A DNA stretch of 64,000 bases from Marvania coccoides (taxonomy: Eukaryota > Chlorophyta > Trebouxiophyceae > Chlorellales > Chlorellaceae), in NCBI GenBank assembly GCA_963854735.1, contig OY978097.1, positions 558,001-622,000 of the forward strand, read 5' to 3'. Position numbers and translations under genes: made by a program. Shown here one piece after another: positions 33,285 through 44,059 of this stretch; within the stretch, counting starts at the first letter, position 1; each line of letters starts with the position of its first letter. The notes under the pieces are model-generated. The model ran no database searches. It was not told the origin of the DNA and saw only the letters and a program-made list of their open reading frames with translations.

Positions 33285-34590
33285 GGCGAAAGATTTATTA
33301 ATTCAAAACTATGAGCGCTGCGGGGTGAGGTGCGCACTCCCAGGGAAGTAAATGGGCCAAGATATGCGATAAAATGACTTAAGTATGCACTCTGCCCTTG
33401 CAAAATCGCGAAATTATTGTGCCCTATGTCACGTGGTCTTAGCATGCTTTTGCTCAGCAGCTCATGGTTTGAGGGTTGCTGGTGCCAAGTGAAGGGGCTG
33501 GCCACACTTCTTGAGCCCAGTGGGCGAGGGGTCTTCTGGTGGGAGAGATAGACTGCTAATGACTTAGTTCCGGTCATATGCGCCACCGTCGCTCCTCGTC
33601 ACACGCCTTCTGTTTGCCAGCAGCTAAATTACATGAGCAGCGCAAAAATAATCAAACTCGCGCACTACCGCATCCTCAATTGGCAATCAACTGAGTAGGA
33701 TGAAGAAAAGAGAGAGGGAGGGGGGTAAAAAAGCAATTTTATTTCTGTTGTGAAAATGTTCATGTGCCCAATAAGCACCGAGGATAATTAAGCTCAGTCT
33801 TTTTTCTCTATGAAAGGGTGGAATTCACACAGCATTCTGAGCTCTCAGAAGCAGAGGGCTGGCTTGAAAGAACGTGTGAGAGAATTCATAAAAGTACCGG
33901 GAAGATGCATTCATGATCTCATCGGGTTGAGTCGAGGAAGAATGAGTGGAAGAAAAAAAAATAGGTGGTGCAGGCACAACAAAACATGCAAGTGGGCCAG
34001 TCTCTGAAATTAGCATACCAAACGGGATCAGACGAAGGAAGTTTACTACATGAGAAGGGGACAGAAAGGAAGAGCGTCTGTCAGAACGGCGATCTTTGTT
34101 CAAAAAAGACTCTGCCCTGCGCATCCAGATGTAAAAGAAAAGGCGGGAAAGAAGCACCTTACGTTTCCAAAAGCTTTTGTAGCTTGAGACGTATGGAAGC
34201 AGCAATAATAACTATAGGTCTAAATAATTAGAGTACATGAAGGCGTTGGTTTGTTGGGGGTTTCCCCATTGGGAAAAAAACGGTGGGGTGGTGGAGAGGG
34301 GGGGGTGTGGGGTGTGGAAACTCAAGCGCTCTCTTCTCCATTTCAGAACAAGAGAGAGTCGTCTTCGGTGTTCAACAAAAGAAAGAAACGGCACGATATC
34401 GACAACACACAAAATAGAAGGGCACACATCGCTGCTGGCTTGGCCACGTGTTCCTACACTTTCTATTCGATATTCTAGTTGCAATTATCAATGTTATTGG
34501 CGGCGGGTGAAGCGGACGCGGCTCCTACTTTCTATATTCTATCAACGGAATGGCGGTGGAAAGGGGTAGTGTCACAGCTGGCTGCATATA
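33285..34590. other. Long gene-poor stretch
   Basis: About 1.3 kb between the uricase start and the end of the next gene. It contains promoter DNA of uricase, one copy of the 33-base interspersed motif (33759-33790) and AT-rich sequence. Open frames here are short and lack coding bias. Confidence 0.45.
33759..33790 (+). repeat. Interspersed motif, copy A
   Basis: Reads TTCATGTGCCCAATAAGCAC then CGAGGATAATTA. Nearly identical to copies at 47058-47090 and 60464-60496; all three are on the plus strand and intergenic. Confidence 0.8.
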
Positions 34591-35772
34591 TCATTTTGGC
34601 CCCTCAAAGAGCCATTTCAGATACTGCTGGTCGCCAGGATTGGCTGCCGATGCAGCCACGATGGCGGCCGCGCACGACAGCGTCCGCCGAGGGCCCTTTT
34701 TTCCACCTCCCCCTTCTGCCGCCCGAGCGTTCTGCCGCTTCAACGCCGTCATGGGGCACTCCTCCATCGTGTCCAGCAGCATCTGATCGTCCGCCTCATC
34801 CTCGCCTACAGTGCTGGGGTAATCTAAACTGGGCGGCGTGGGGGCATTGATCAGCACCACGGCAGCAGCTGCCGGGGCGGCGCTACCGCCCTGCTCCGCC
34901 TGCTGTGCTGCCGACATGAAGCACGGCGGCGGCAGGACGCCTGCAGCGCAGCCTGACATGGTGGCGGTTGGCGCAGGTGCTGCAGCTGACGAAGAAAATG
35001 GGCTCGGCCGAAGCTGCTGCCCCGCCCCTGGAGCGTGGATGGCAACAGGCAGCGGCGCGGTGGGCGTGGGACTGCCGCCCCAGCCCTCCTCTCCCGCGAA
35101 GCTCTTGCGCTTTCGGCGCGCCACTTCGCCACTGCTCGCAGTGGGCCGCCGCGCCGTCTGCAGGCTCAGGTGCTGCTGCAGGGACTGCTGCTGCGTCTGC
35201 TGGGTGTGCTGCGATGTCGTGGGCAGGCATGGGGCGCTCTCTTGGCGCCCAGGTGGCGCCGACAGCGTCCTTCCGTGCCCGCCATTGCCTCTTGCCCGCC
35301 CCCAAGCCGGTGTTGCCAACAGCTCAATTTCAGCTGTTTTGAAGTCCGTAATGAGGTCCTCTAGGCTGGGAACGTCAAGCTCGTCGAATAAATCTTCGGG
35401 GAGGTCGTTCAGGAGGTCATCTATGTCGTCTAGCTCGCTCTGAATGTTGGCTGCAGCGGCGGGTGCAGCAGAGCGGCCAGCAGAGCCCGCTGCTGTGCCG
35501 CTCCTGCCGGGACCGGGCTGGCTGGCGGGGTCGCTGCCGCTGCTGGGGTGTGCGGCGGATTCTGGGCGCAGCGTGGGCGCCAGGAAGTCGTGCGGGGAGG
35601 ACAACGAGGGGCCAGCTGGCGGCAAGGGGACTGAAAGTTTGTCCGAGCCCATGAGGTTGAAGGAAGGCTGCAGACCCGGGCTGTCGGTGTTCCTCATCAA
35701 CATTGCGGACTGGGCAGCCGCCTGCAGGCGCTGCAATTGGACGAGATGCTCGATGCTGGCTGCTTGAGACAT
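34591..35772 (-). CDS. Low-complexity protein, possible transcriptional regulator
   Basis: A single uninterrupted exon of 393 residues starting MSQAASIEHLVQLQRLQAAA. Residues about 113-143 form an acidic-hydrophobic stretch (ELDDIDDLLNDLPEDLFDEL) like a transactivation domain. A Gln-rich run and a basic RRKRKSF segment (possible nuclear signal) follow, then Pro/Ala/Ser-rich DNA and an ordered C-terminus ending DQQYLKWLFEGPK. No DNA-binding fold is recognisable. Strong GC bias and a long frame support coding; the antisense frames are shadows. Function is unknown, and a nuclear co-regulator role is my inference. Confidence 0.65.
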   Translation of the reverse strand: MSQAASIEHLVQLQRLQAAAQSAMLMRNTDSPGLQPSFNLMGSDKLSVPLPPAGPSLSSPHDFLAPTLRPESAAHPSSGSDPASQPGPGRSGTAAGSAGRSAAPAAAANIQSELDDIDDLLNDLPEDLFDELDVPSLEDLITDFKTAEIELLATPAWGRARGNGGHGRTLSAPPGRQESAPCLPTTSQHTQQTQQQSLQQHLSLQTARRPTASSGEVARRKRKSFAGEEGWGGSPTPTAPLPVAIHAPGAGQQLRPSPFSSSAAAPAPTATMSGCAAGVLPPPCFMSAAQQAEQGGSAAPAAAAVVLINAPTPPSLDYPSTVGEDEADDQMLLDTMEECPMTALKRQNARAAEGGGGKKGPRRTLSCAAAIVAASAANPGDQQYLKWLFEGPK

Positions 35773-36887
35773 TTAGATCGATCAGAGGGGTATAAGGGGC
35801 GCGTGGTCTGAGAGCCGTCTGCGGCTGCCGTCAAATGCCCACAGAAGTGTGAAAAACTAATACCGGTCGTTAGCTCCACGAATCTGCGAGAAAAGACTCG
35901 GGTATGAGCATATTGGCGGAAATGGCCCAATTTTCTGCCCTGCCGGCGCCGGGCGATGTTCTGCGCGCCGGTTGCATGCATGACTCACTTGTTGGCGTCA
36001 TCTTTCTGCTGCGCCTTGAGGAAGATGTCGAGTCGAGCGTTGATCTCTTAAAAATTTTATGTTGCTAAAATTCAATTTTCGCGTTATTATTTCGAGGGGC
36101 GCGGGGCCAGGTAGGAAGACGAAAAATAATTGTTCAATTGCTCTCTAAAAATTAACGGGGGATGGCCGCAATTGATGGTTCCGACTCCTTCCCCGCGCAA
36201 CTTTCTTTCTCTCTCATTTTAATTTGCTGGCATCCTGAGGGCATTTAGGCCGAATTCTGGAGCATAAATGGCAGGATGGCGGTGGAGCAGACGCGATAGA
36301 TATACGCGGGATGGTCCCTGAGCGCAGCGCTGGTGGCAGGTAGCCTTTGAGAGCAGTTCCAGGAAAAAACAAGGTGCATACATACATACATTACAGGGTT
36401 TAATGCAGGCGGAATGCCCCAGAATGCTTAGAAGAATTGGAAGTGTGTTCATGAAGACTATGGAGGTGGCTGGACATATGTCAGCGAAGTTTTGCAGCAT
36501 GCAATGCGGCAATGGCGTGGGGCGGGGAAACACGCAGCTCAACCATTCAATTCAGGCTGCAATAAGTTGGTGTTTGGCTCAGAAAGATCTTTTGAAGATA
36601 CAGCCTTAACATTATTCAAGCTATTGACGTATTACTGACAAAGAGAGATCCATGGCTAGGGAGGGAGCGCCAGCATGGCAAAATGGCAAAACAAATGCCA
36701 GCCATTTGCTGAACGCATTTTAAGCAAAAAAAAATGAGTCATATCTCAAGGAATTAAGAACGCATATCAGCTGCCGGGAGGCGAGCACTTTTCGAAATTT
36801 GAACTTTCATCGATAACAACAACGTTGAGGCAATATACTCGAATTTTATTTTATAGATGCGCGTATAGTTTTGACACCTGTATACAT
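35773..36887. other. Gene-poor stretch
   Basis: Upstream of the low-complexity gene and of the next plus-strand gene. A short minus-strand stretch (36045-35990) translates as INARLDIFLKAQQKDDANK and is followed by a gtgagt donor and an acceptor near 35887. It could be an untranslated or small exon, but I cannot attach it to a gene. Confidence 0.4.
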
Positions 36888-37783
36888 ATGTCGGTGAGTT
36901 TGCATCAAAGGAGGAGCTGGCTTTTGATTTTTCAAGTGATCAATTCTCGTTTTATTTCTCTTGCATGCCCCAAAGAAGGCCACAGGCCGGTTTCACACCG
37001 AGGATGTCGTCCCAGAGGGCGTCGCCACGGACGTTGAGTTTCAGCGAGCGGTGCAGCAGCTGGAGGAGCTGCAGCAGGGGCGTGCTGGTTGGCTAGATAA
37101 CCGTGGGGCATTTGACAGAGGCGACCAGGCATATATCCGGGCGGAGGAAGAGAAGCGGCGGCACGCTGAAGAGACCATGCAGGAGCGGGAGAGAGCAGAG
37201 TACCTGGCTGCCAGAGTCATGGCCGCAAATGAAGACAGCAAGGCGCGGGCGGCACCAGCAGGGCCTTGCAAAAAAACAGGCTCGGCAGCAGCGATAGCGG
37301 GCAAAGACGACGGCCCAGCAAAGTGAGCAGTTTTGTCGGCCATTTTTTAGTGCCAGCATTTGTCGCCCATTTTCGAGCGCTAGAATTCCGGTAATATTGG
37401 CATTATTGCTATCAACTGAATAAATACTCGCCCTCTCTATATTATGCAGGAAAAAGAGAGTTTTCCCGGCCGTGAAAGTAAAAAGCACCCCTGCAGTGGG
37501 GCCAGCAGTGAAGCGGGCGAAAAGTGATGAAGATGCGCAGAATGCAGCTGCAGCACAGCCTAAAGAAGAGGACGGGGCCAAAATCTTGAGCGGCAGCGAA
37601 GAGGAAGGCGGTTTGGCAGCGTTGCTGGGAGGGTATGGCAGCGCCTCCGATGAAAGTGGAAGAGAAGAAAAGGAAGGGGGAGAGGAGAAGGAAACTGCGT
37701 CTGACGATGCAGTGACAAAAGCGGCGCATGAGAAGAGCAGTAAACCAAAATTGCCCTCGGCTGCTGATTTGCTGGGCTCATGA
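36888..37783 (+). CDS. Lys/Glu-rich nuclear-type protein, possibly NIP30/FAM192A-like
   Basis: Exon 1 may be only ATG TCG (36888-36893) before gtgagt; exon 2 is 36976-37322 and exon 3 37450-37783. Together they give 228 residues in a consistent phase. The first half is charged and helical (AYIRAEEEKRRHAEETMQER). The second is basic with KKKRVFPAVKVK and VKRAKSDEDA, then acidic with GLAALLGGYGSASDES. The order charged helix, basic segment, acidic GxYxSxSDES end recalls FAM192A/NIP30, a proteasome-activator-gamma-binding nuclear protein, but the match is weak. The frame alone opens with no ATG, so a tiny first exon is needed. The acceptor could also be three bases later. Confidence 0.6.
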
Positions 37784-37946
37784 CGATGATTTCCCCCCAT
37801 AAAAACAATGAAACCAGTCCATGTAAAAATTATTAAGTATTATACATTACAATGCTATTAGAACGGAGAAAAAATAAAATTGGAGAGGTTAATTCACTGC
37901 AGATCTCATCAATTCTCATTAATTCGAAGCAAAACCTGTGCCTTTC

Positions 37947-39416
37947 TCACATTCCTGTTTTGCGATAGAAAACTTGGGTAATGGGGGGGCTAGGGGGCAG
38001 ACGATCGGGGCTGAGCCCCAGCTGCTTGGCTGTAGGTCCAGAGGGCACAATTGCGCCAGGGTTCAGCGGGAACAGCTGCTTGTAGTAACTCCTCCGGCAG
38101 TCGTCAACATCAACCTGGAAAGAAAGAATGAGCAGTGAAAAGAAAGAATAATAAGAAGAAAAGCACTTTGTTTAAAATACGAGGGGGGAGGGGGGACCAT
38201 TAACAAACAGTATATTCTTTTTGTATGCTTACCGTATCTGCCAGCACTCCACTCTCGCCAGGCAGCGGCAACGCAGCGCAGTCCAGCAACCACCGCTGCA
38301 GGTTTGGAAAATCTCTCCACCGCCGCGCGGAGCACTTGAACAGCCCCGCGTATACCGCATCGAACCTCACCGCAGTCGGAAAAAGCCTCAGGTCAGCCTC
38401 AGAGAACCTATCGCCGCACAAAAACCGCTGCTGCCCTAGGATAATATCCATCGCCTCCAGCTGTGCCCACAGCGCCTGCTGCGCCGCGTCATACGCCACT
38501 TGTGTGGTGGCAAACCCGCTTTTGTACACCCCGTTGTTTACCGCCTCCTGCAACCGCTCATTCCACCTGTCCACCTCGCTTTCCAGCTCCTGCGGGCGCA
38601 GATCCACCCACCCCGCGCCCCGAAACGCCGCTTCGTTCAAGTTACGCACTATTTCGGCGCTTTCGTTGCACACAATGCGGCGGGCGCGGGTGTCTACGAG
38701 CAGAGGCGCTGTGCACCGCCCCTTGTGCCCTCCTGGCGTGCAGGCGTCGTACACTTCGCGCAGGTCGCGAGCCCCGAACGCAGGCTCAGGGGTGTCAAAG
38801 ACCCACCCCCCGCGAGAGGCTCTCTCAGGGTCGTCTGTGGCTTTAACCACCTTGACGATACCAGCGAGGCCGCGCAAAGCCACCACCATGGCCACGCGGT
38901 GGCACCTGCACAGCACAGCACAGCACAGGTGTTGAATAGTTGATAAGAGAGAAATTTTAGCATTCAAATATCAGAAAATTTTCGAAAATTTTCGAAAAAA
39001 ACAGATCATGACGGGTAATTTTTATGAAAGGTTGCTAAAGGGAGGACTTGCCAGGGGCAGGGGTTGCCGAGGTACAGCACGTAGCGGTTGGGCTCCGGCG
39101 GGAAGTCTCGGTCGCCGATGCGGTGGCGGTAGTCGTAGCTGGGGCGATTGTAGCCACCGTCGGAGCTCTGAGGCGCCAGCTCCCGCATAAACGTCAACCA
39201 CAGCTGATTCCAACCGAATTTTGCTGTTTTCACGAGCTGCCCCTGAGGGAGCAGCGCGCCTGTCCATTCCAGGACACGCAGGCCGCCGCTGGTGGGAGGA
39301 GAAGGTGATGGGTGGTCGGGGCGTTGCTGGCAGCGGATGGGATGCACAGGCCGTCGTGTGGCGGGAGAGGCGCGGTGGTGAGGCTGGAAGGGGTGCGGTG
39401 ATTTTGGGGTCAACAT
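37947..39416 (-). CDS. Glutathionyl-hydroquinone reductase (xi-class GST, ECM4-like)
   Basis: Exons 39416-39052, 38905-38233 and 38114-37947 give 401 residues. The enzyme reduces glutathionyl-quinones through an active-site Cys. Here the motif NPCPWCHRVAMVVALRG is rebuilt across intron 1, which needs a GC-AG splice (gcaagt donor); the usual family motif is CPWAHR, so a second Cys occupies the Ala position. Family features follow: GYNRPSYDYRHRI, APLLVD...IVCNESAEIVR, and exon 3 DDCRRSYYKQLFPLNPGAIV. The N-terminal 50 residues are Pro/His/Arg-rich and may target a plastid. Divergent from the acetyltransferase gene, 226 bases away. Confidence 0.88.
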
Positions 39417-39642
39417 TTTGCGCCGAATAATTTTATATTGAATTGAAAATGAAGCGGAAACGGAGACGGGTGGATCTCCTCAGCCAATTTCAAAGCTGTT
39501 TTCAATTTCAATATTTACACATAGCTGCGAGACCATTTTACAATTTTTTAAACAGAGAACAGTCCATAAAAAGCAAAATTTAAGGACAACAAAGAATAGA
39601 TGAGATTTAAAAATTTCACATTTACCCCCAAAACAGGCAGCG

Positions 39643-40716
39643 ATGCCTCTCTCGTCTTTGCCCAGCCAGCGCGGCCCTTCTTTCATACGAGCCTACCGTC
39701 CTATCACAGACCACCCACAAGTAGCCGAAATCTGCAAGAACGTCTACAACGGCCACGACGCCTTGCCCAAAATGATCATCACGCAAGCCCAGGAGCCCGG
39801 CACCCAGATTTTCGTCCATTCACAAGCCGACGAATCTCTTATCGACGCCCTTATCTGCTGCCAAGAGCGCGGCAACGCTGCTTTTGTTTGGGGAGCTCGC
39901 GTGGCGGAGCCTTGCCGCGGCCAAGGCATTGCGAAAGCGCTGCTGCGGCGAGTGGAGGACTTTGTGGCGTCACAATCTCCGAGATTAAATGCAGTACTGT
40001 CCACTACAATCATAGACAACAAAGCCATGCGACAAATCTTCGATGCCAGAGGCTATCACCAGCAATGCCGGATCGAATGCTGGCCGTCTTGGCCTGCCTA
40101 CCGCCAGATTTTAGCCGCCTCCCAAGAAGCGCCTTGCAGCGGGAACGCCTCCTTGATTTCTCTCCTACCAGGGCTCTCCGAGCTCTTGCAAAATTCAACA
40201 ATTTCCTCACTGGAGTTGAAGCCCCACTGGCGGCCATGTTCCTCGCCAGAAGACCTCGAAACCGCGCTGGTGGAGCTGCGGCGGGCGCGGCTGACGCAGG
40301 GGCCCTGCGCGGCGGACGCAAGCTCGGTCCCAGAGGGCGCAGCGCACAGCACATTCGCTTGGCTACCTGCGGAGTGCATTCTGTGGCCGGTGCGGACTGA
40401 ATACGTGTCGCACAGCCTTGAAAATCAACGCATCTGGAGGCTAGACGCTAGCCAACATGGCGTACGTGCTGTGGTTCTTCTCAGTCACGGCCAATGGGGA
40501 GCTCCGATTGTCGGAGTGGTGGCAGATTCAACGGCAGGGCTTGAGGCGGCAATTTTGCAGGTGTGCGAACTGGACCCTTTGTGTTTTAAGTTTTATGTGG
40601 ACACGTGTGATGCGTTTGAGCATGAGGAGCTGTTTGCTTTGGGGGGAGGCAGCCATGACTACGTGGTGGTGCACAAAATGATTGCAGCAACAGCAACGGT
40701 AGAAGTAATGGAATAG
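39643..40716 (+). CDS. GNAT acetyltransferase, NAT16/histidine acetyltransferase-like
   Basis: Intronless, 357 residues ending at TAG. The N-terminal GNAT domain (about 1-150) holds the acetyl-CoA motif in ARVAEPCRGQGIAKALLRRV and a following LSTTIIDNKAMRQIFDARGY segment, typical of motif A and B. The C-terminal half has a second, diverged domain with WLPAECILWPVR and ends in a hydrophobic strand (DYVVVHKMI). This bipartite plan resembles vertebrate NAT16, which acetylates histidine, but substrate transfer is only an inference. Starts MPLSSLPSQRGPSFIRAYRP with no clear targeting signal. Confidence 0.8.
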   Translation: MPLSSLPSQRGPSFIRAYRPITDHPQVAEICKNVYNGHDALPKMIITQAQEPGTQIFVHSQADESLIDALICCQERGNAAFVWGARVAEPCRGQGIAKALLRRVEDFVASQSPRLNAVLSTTIIDNKAMRQIFDARGYHQQCRIECWPSWPAYRQILAASQEAPCSGNASLISLLPGLSELLQNSTISSLELKPHWRPCSSPEDLETALVELRRARLTQGPCAADASSVPEGAAHSTFAWLPAECILWPVRTEYVSHSLENQRIWRLDASQHGVRAVVLLSHGQWGAPIVGVVADSTAGLEAAILQVCELDPLCFKFYVDTCDAFEHEELFALGGGSHDYVVVHKMIAATATVEVME

Positions 40717-40944
40717 TCCTTGATTTTTTAAATTGTTGGCTGTGGTATTCGTCATTTAACGTCGTTTGATTTCAAGTTCTTTTACACTGTGATAATTTAA
40801 TATGAATATTTCCTATTTAATATAAAGAAATTTCACATGTAACATAAATTTAGTAGTCATGGCTAAACTGTAACTGTAGTAATAGTACACCGAAAAATAT
40901 GATGCAAAAAGAAAAAAATAGAAGATAAAGAAATAAATAACTAA

Positions 40945-43063
40945 TCATTCGTTCTCTTTCAAAAGCTCCGCGCGGCGGGGGTTGAGCAGCATGGCGTCCT
41001 GCACGTCCGTCGGCAGCTTGTCAAACGCAGCATGCAGCTCGGCGGCCAATTCCGCTGCCGCCGCCTCGTCCCCCTCTCCCTCTCCTTTTCCCGACCCCTC
41101 CACCTGCAGCCTTTCTTCCACGTTCAGATAGGTCTCCATGGCACCCACCTCTTCAGTGTGGCTCACGCCTTCCAGCGTAAAAGCCCCGCCTGCCATCCGC
41201 CACGCATCCCGCCATACCGCAGCCTGGTACTCCGCGGCCGCCGCCCGGCGGGTCTCTAGCCACACCTTGAACGCCGCGCTCTCAAGGAATCGGCCGTAGA
41301 ACTTCGCGAGGTCCCCGCGGCTGGCAAAGCGATCGACCACGATGTTAGCAACAGCTATCGAACCGTTTGAAACATCTTTTAAGAAAGCGGGAACGTCCAG
41401 CTCCTGCAGCGGCGGTGCCACTGCCAGCTGCGCCGGTTTGAGGTCTTCTTGGTCGAGGTCAGGCGGCGGAGAGGGCGAAATAAAGGGAAGCAGCGGGCTG
41501 AGGAAACCTCGAGTAAACTCCCCGAAGCTCCGTCGCAGGGCGTTGGAGTTCATCTGCGCTAAGCGGCGACGCCTGGCGCCACCGTCCCCCGGCTCTGGCA
41601 GCACCAGCGCATCCAGCACGGCGTCGTCTTGGCGAGTGAGCGGTTTATATGCCAGCCATGCTGTGTCCACCGGCGTTTCAAATATCGAAGTCGGAGAGCT
41701 CCTGCGCCGGCGAAACAGCCCAGAAATGCTGGCGCGGCGCAGCAGCCCGACCACGGGAATGCTAGCCTCCCCGCCGCCTCCGCCTCCGATGCCCTCCTCT
41801 CCCACGCTGTTGCTCCCAATGGCGGTTTGCGTGGTGAGCGTGAACCCGGAAGAGACGGTGTTGGGCCAGTGCCCCAGCGTCTTCACGATGTGCGCGTTGG
41901 TCACCCCCAGCAGCGATGGAATTATTGCCGGCGATGGGTTTGAATCAGTTGAGTCAGCAGCAGCAATACTGCTCCCTCCCTTGCCACTGTTGATGGCATC
42001 AGGCAGTCCGCCAGCAGCTAGGAGCGCAAACGCGGGGTCATGCACCGTGAAGTACGGCCTATAGTCTGCTCCGTACGGGAAAGGCGCTACCAGCGCTACC
42101 AGAGCGGTAACAGTACTGGCGCAGTCTGTAGGGGTGGGACCCACCGCCATCAGCGGCTCCCCCAGCAGCACCAGCTCCCACAGGGTCCACAGCTGTCGCA
42201 GCACGCCCGCCAGCGGCGTGAAAACATCAGCGTCAGAAAACAGCCCACCTGCCAGCGGGTGCTGCGGCGATCGCGGCTCTTCTGGGTACAGCGGGACGCA
42301 CAGCGGCGGCGGCAGTCCCGAGTCGGCGTCCAGCTCCAGGAGCGCCGCGGTGGGGCCTTCAAGGCCCAAAAGTGCCGCTGCTGCCGCCACGGCATCAATG
42401 GGCAGGGAAGAGAGCTCAGGGAGGTCGACTTGCACGAAATTTGGGCCCAAAGGGAACTCCACTGATGATCCCCACTCCAGAAGACTGGGCCTGCACGTAA
42501 AAACGGGGCGAATCTTTCAAAAGTATCGCAATTTTTTCTTTTCGGGGGGGGGGGGGGGGGTCGGGGGAGTTTTCTCCTCTGTCGTACCAGTTGGCGATCT
42601 CATCAAAGACGGAGCGCACGACCTCGGGGCCTTGGCTCATGCACAGCGGGCCCAGGTGCTTGCAAAGAGGAGTGAACAGGGAGGGCAGCGGCAGGGGCGA
42701 GAGCACGACAACGGCTCGTTGATCGCCGCCGCGGCGCATGCGGTCATCCTGGCGCTGCCGGCAAAAGACAAAACCGTGGAGGAAGCGGCCTGGGGGGCCC
42801 GCAGCGCTTCTGGGGATGCGGAAGGAGAAATTTGTGTCCCTGACGGCCAGAGGGGCACCGTCCTTGAGCTCCAGCTGCGATGTAGAGTCTGGAAACGCGC
42901 TGAAGGCGACAGCTGAGAGCTCGGCGGCATCAAGGGCGCTCGGGGGGTAGACAAAATCGATCTGCTGGCCCTCTGTGAGGTGAAATGAGATCGACACTGC
43001 AACTGCAAAGTGCTCTCCGGGGCTGGTTGGGGTCTCCCCCGCCTCCTCTGCGATGTTCTCCAT
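40945..43063 (-). CDS. DENND6-like DENN-domain Rab exchange factor
   Basis: Exons 43063-42588 and 42490-40945 give 673 residues. DENND6 proteins activate Rab14 in animals, on endosomal membranes. The start MENIAEEAGETPTSPGEHFA leads into AVAVSISFHLTEGQQIDFVYPP, DTNFSFRIPR, LHGFVFCRQRQDDRMRRGGD and AVVVLSPLPLPSLF, the upstream DENN module. Splicing at TG/gtacga gives DEIANWPSLLEWGSS, the conserved NWP-containing junction. The second half has the helical DENN core (VTNAHIVKTLGHWPN) and an acidic tail. The intron carries a run of 17 G (plus strand) at 42544-42560. The intron's donor is gtacga. Confidence 0.85.
42544..42560. repeat. G17 homopolymer
   Basis: Seventeen consecutive G residues (plus strand) within the DENND6 intron. 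On the transcript this is a C run upstream of the acceptor. Confidence 0.95.
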
Positions 43064-44059
43064 TTTGAAATTGTGTTTATAAATGAACAGGATGCAATTG
43101 TGCTACGTCAATGGCTGCAGGGGGAAGTGCAATAAAAATGGAAAGGGCATTTACAGCTCGTACGGCCAAGAGCTGCAGTTTTAAAGTTTCGAAAAAATGC
43201 ATTTATTAATATTTGACAACGCTGTGGAAGATTGAAGACTATGCCCGCGGAAGGGCGTGTAAAGTGGATTGATCACTTTGCTCTACAAAAAACTTGTCCA
43301 ATTTAAATAAATTGCTGATGGAACTCACTGAAAGTGGTCCCATGTGCGCTCAGGGTGCCTGCTAAAGTGAAACAGCTCTATCAGAAACCTGAGATCGAAA
43401 ACCGCTTGGACGACGTCTCAGCCAGGCTGCCTGAGCTCAGCATGATTGGCCTCTAACTTTTGTTTGTGAGGAGATCAGCACATAAACGACTGAAGTCAGC
43501 GGTATGGGGGTGTAAATTATACAGAGAAATGCCCAATGTTAATATATGCAGATGCAGTCCCCGTGTTTGCATTTATTTTTCATTTCATTTGGGAGGACGC
43601 AAAACAAGAGAATTTGTTGCAAGCAAAACTTTGAGCAGATTCTAAGCGACGTTTGAGCAATTAAGTAGCGACACACACAACAACAGCAAGAATGTCGGCC
43701 CTGCATGGGCGTTCCTTCCGCTCATATTAAAAAAAACTGAGCTGGCATGGATCCATGAGGAGGTATAGAATCATATATGCTAATCCTAAGAAAAAGCAGC
43801 AGAAACAAAGCGCAAGGCGAAAATCAATTGTTGTCCAACACAGCTGCTCTAGCTAGAAAGAATTTCAATTTTTTTTTCATCAGACGAACCAGTTCGAATT
43901 TTCTCTTCTCACATTTATAATTGTTTTGTTTTCATAGCTTGAATTATTTGTTAGGCCTGTGGCATCATCAATAGCACGCTGTTTCACCACACCGGACCAC
44001 CTTTAAAATTTTAGGCAGCTTAATTTGTTTGATTGTCCGATATTTTTTTTTCGTTCGAA
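43064..44059. promoter_or_regulatory. Divergent gene-poor region
   Basis: About 1 kb between the divergent DENND6 and CXC-protein genes. AT-rich, with no open frame that shows coding bias. I looked for tRNA and snoRNA features and found none I can support. Confidence 0.45.

Noticed and set aside
35990..36045. Minus-strand stretch reading INARLDIFLKAQQKDDANK before a gtgagt donor
   Set aside because: Looks exon-like, but I could not find a matching start exon or a downstream coding exon, so I leave it unassigned.
43064..43450. Possible snoRNA or tRNA in the divergent region (TGATG and CTGA-like boxes)
   Set aside because: Box spacing and flanking stems do not fit; no tRNA B-box was found.
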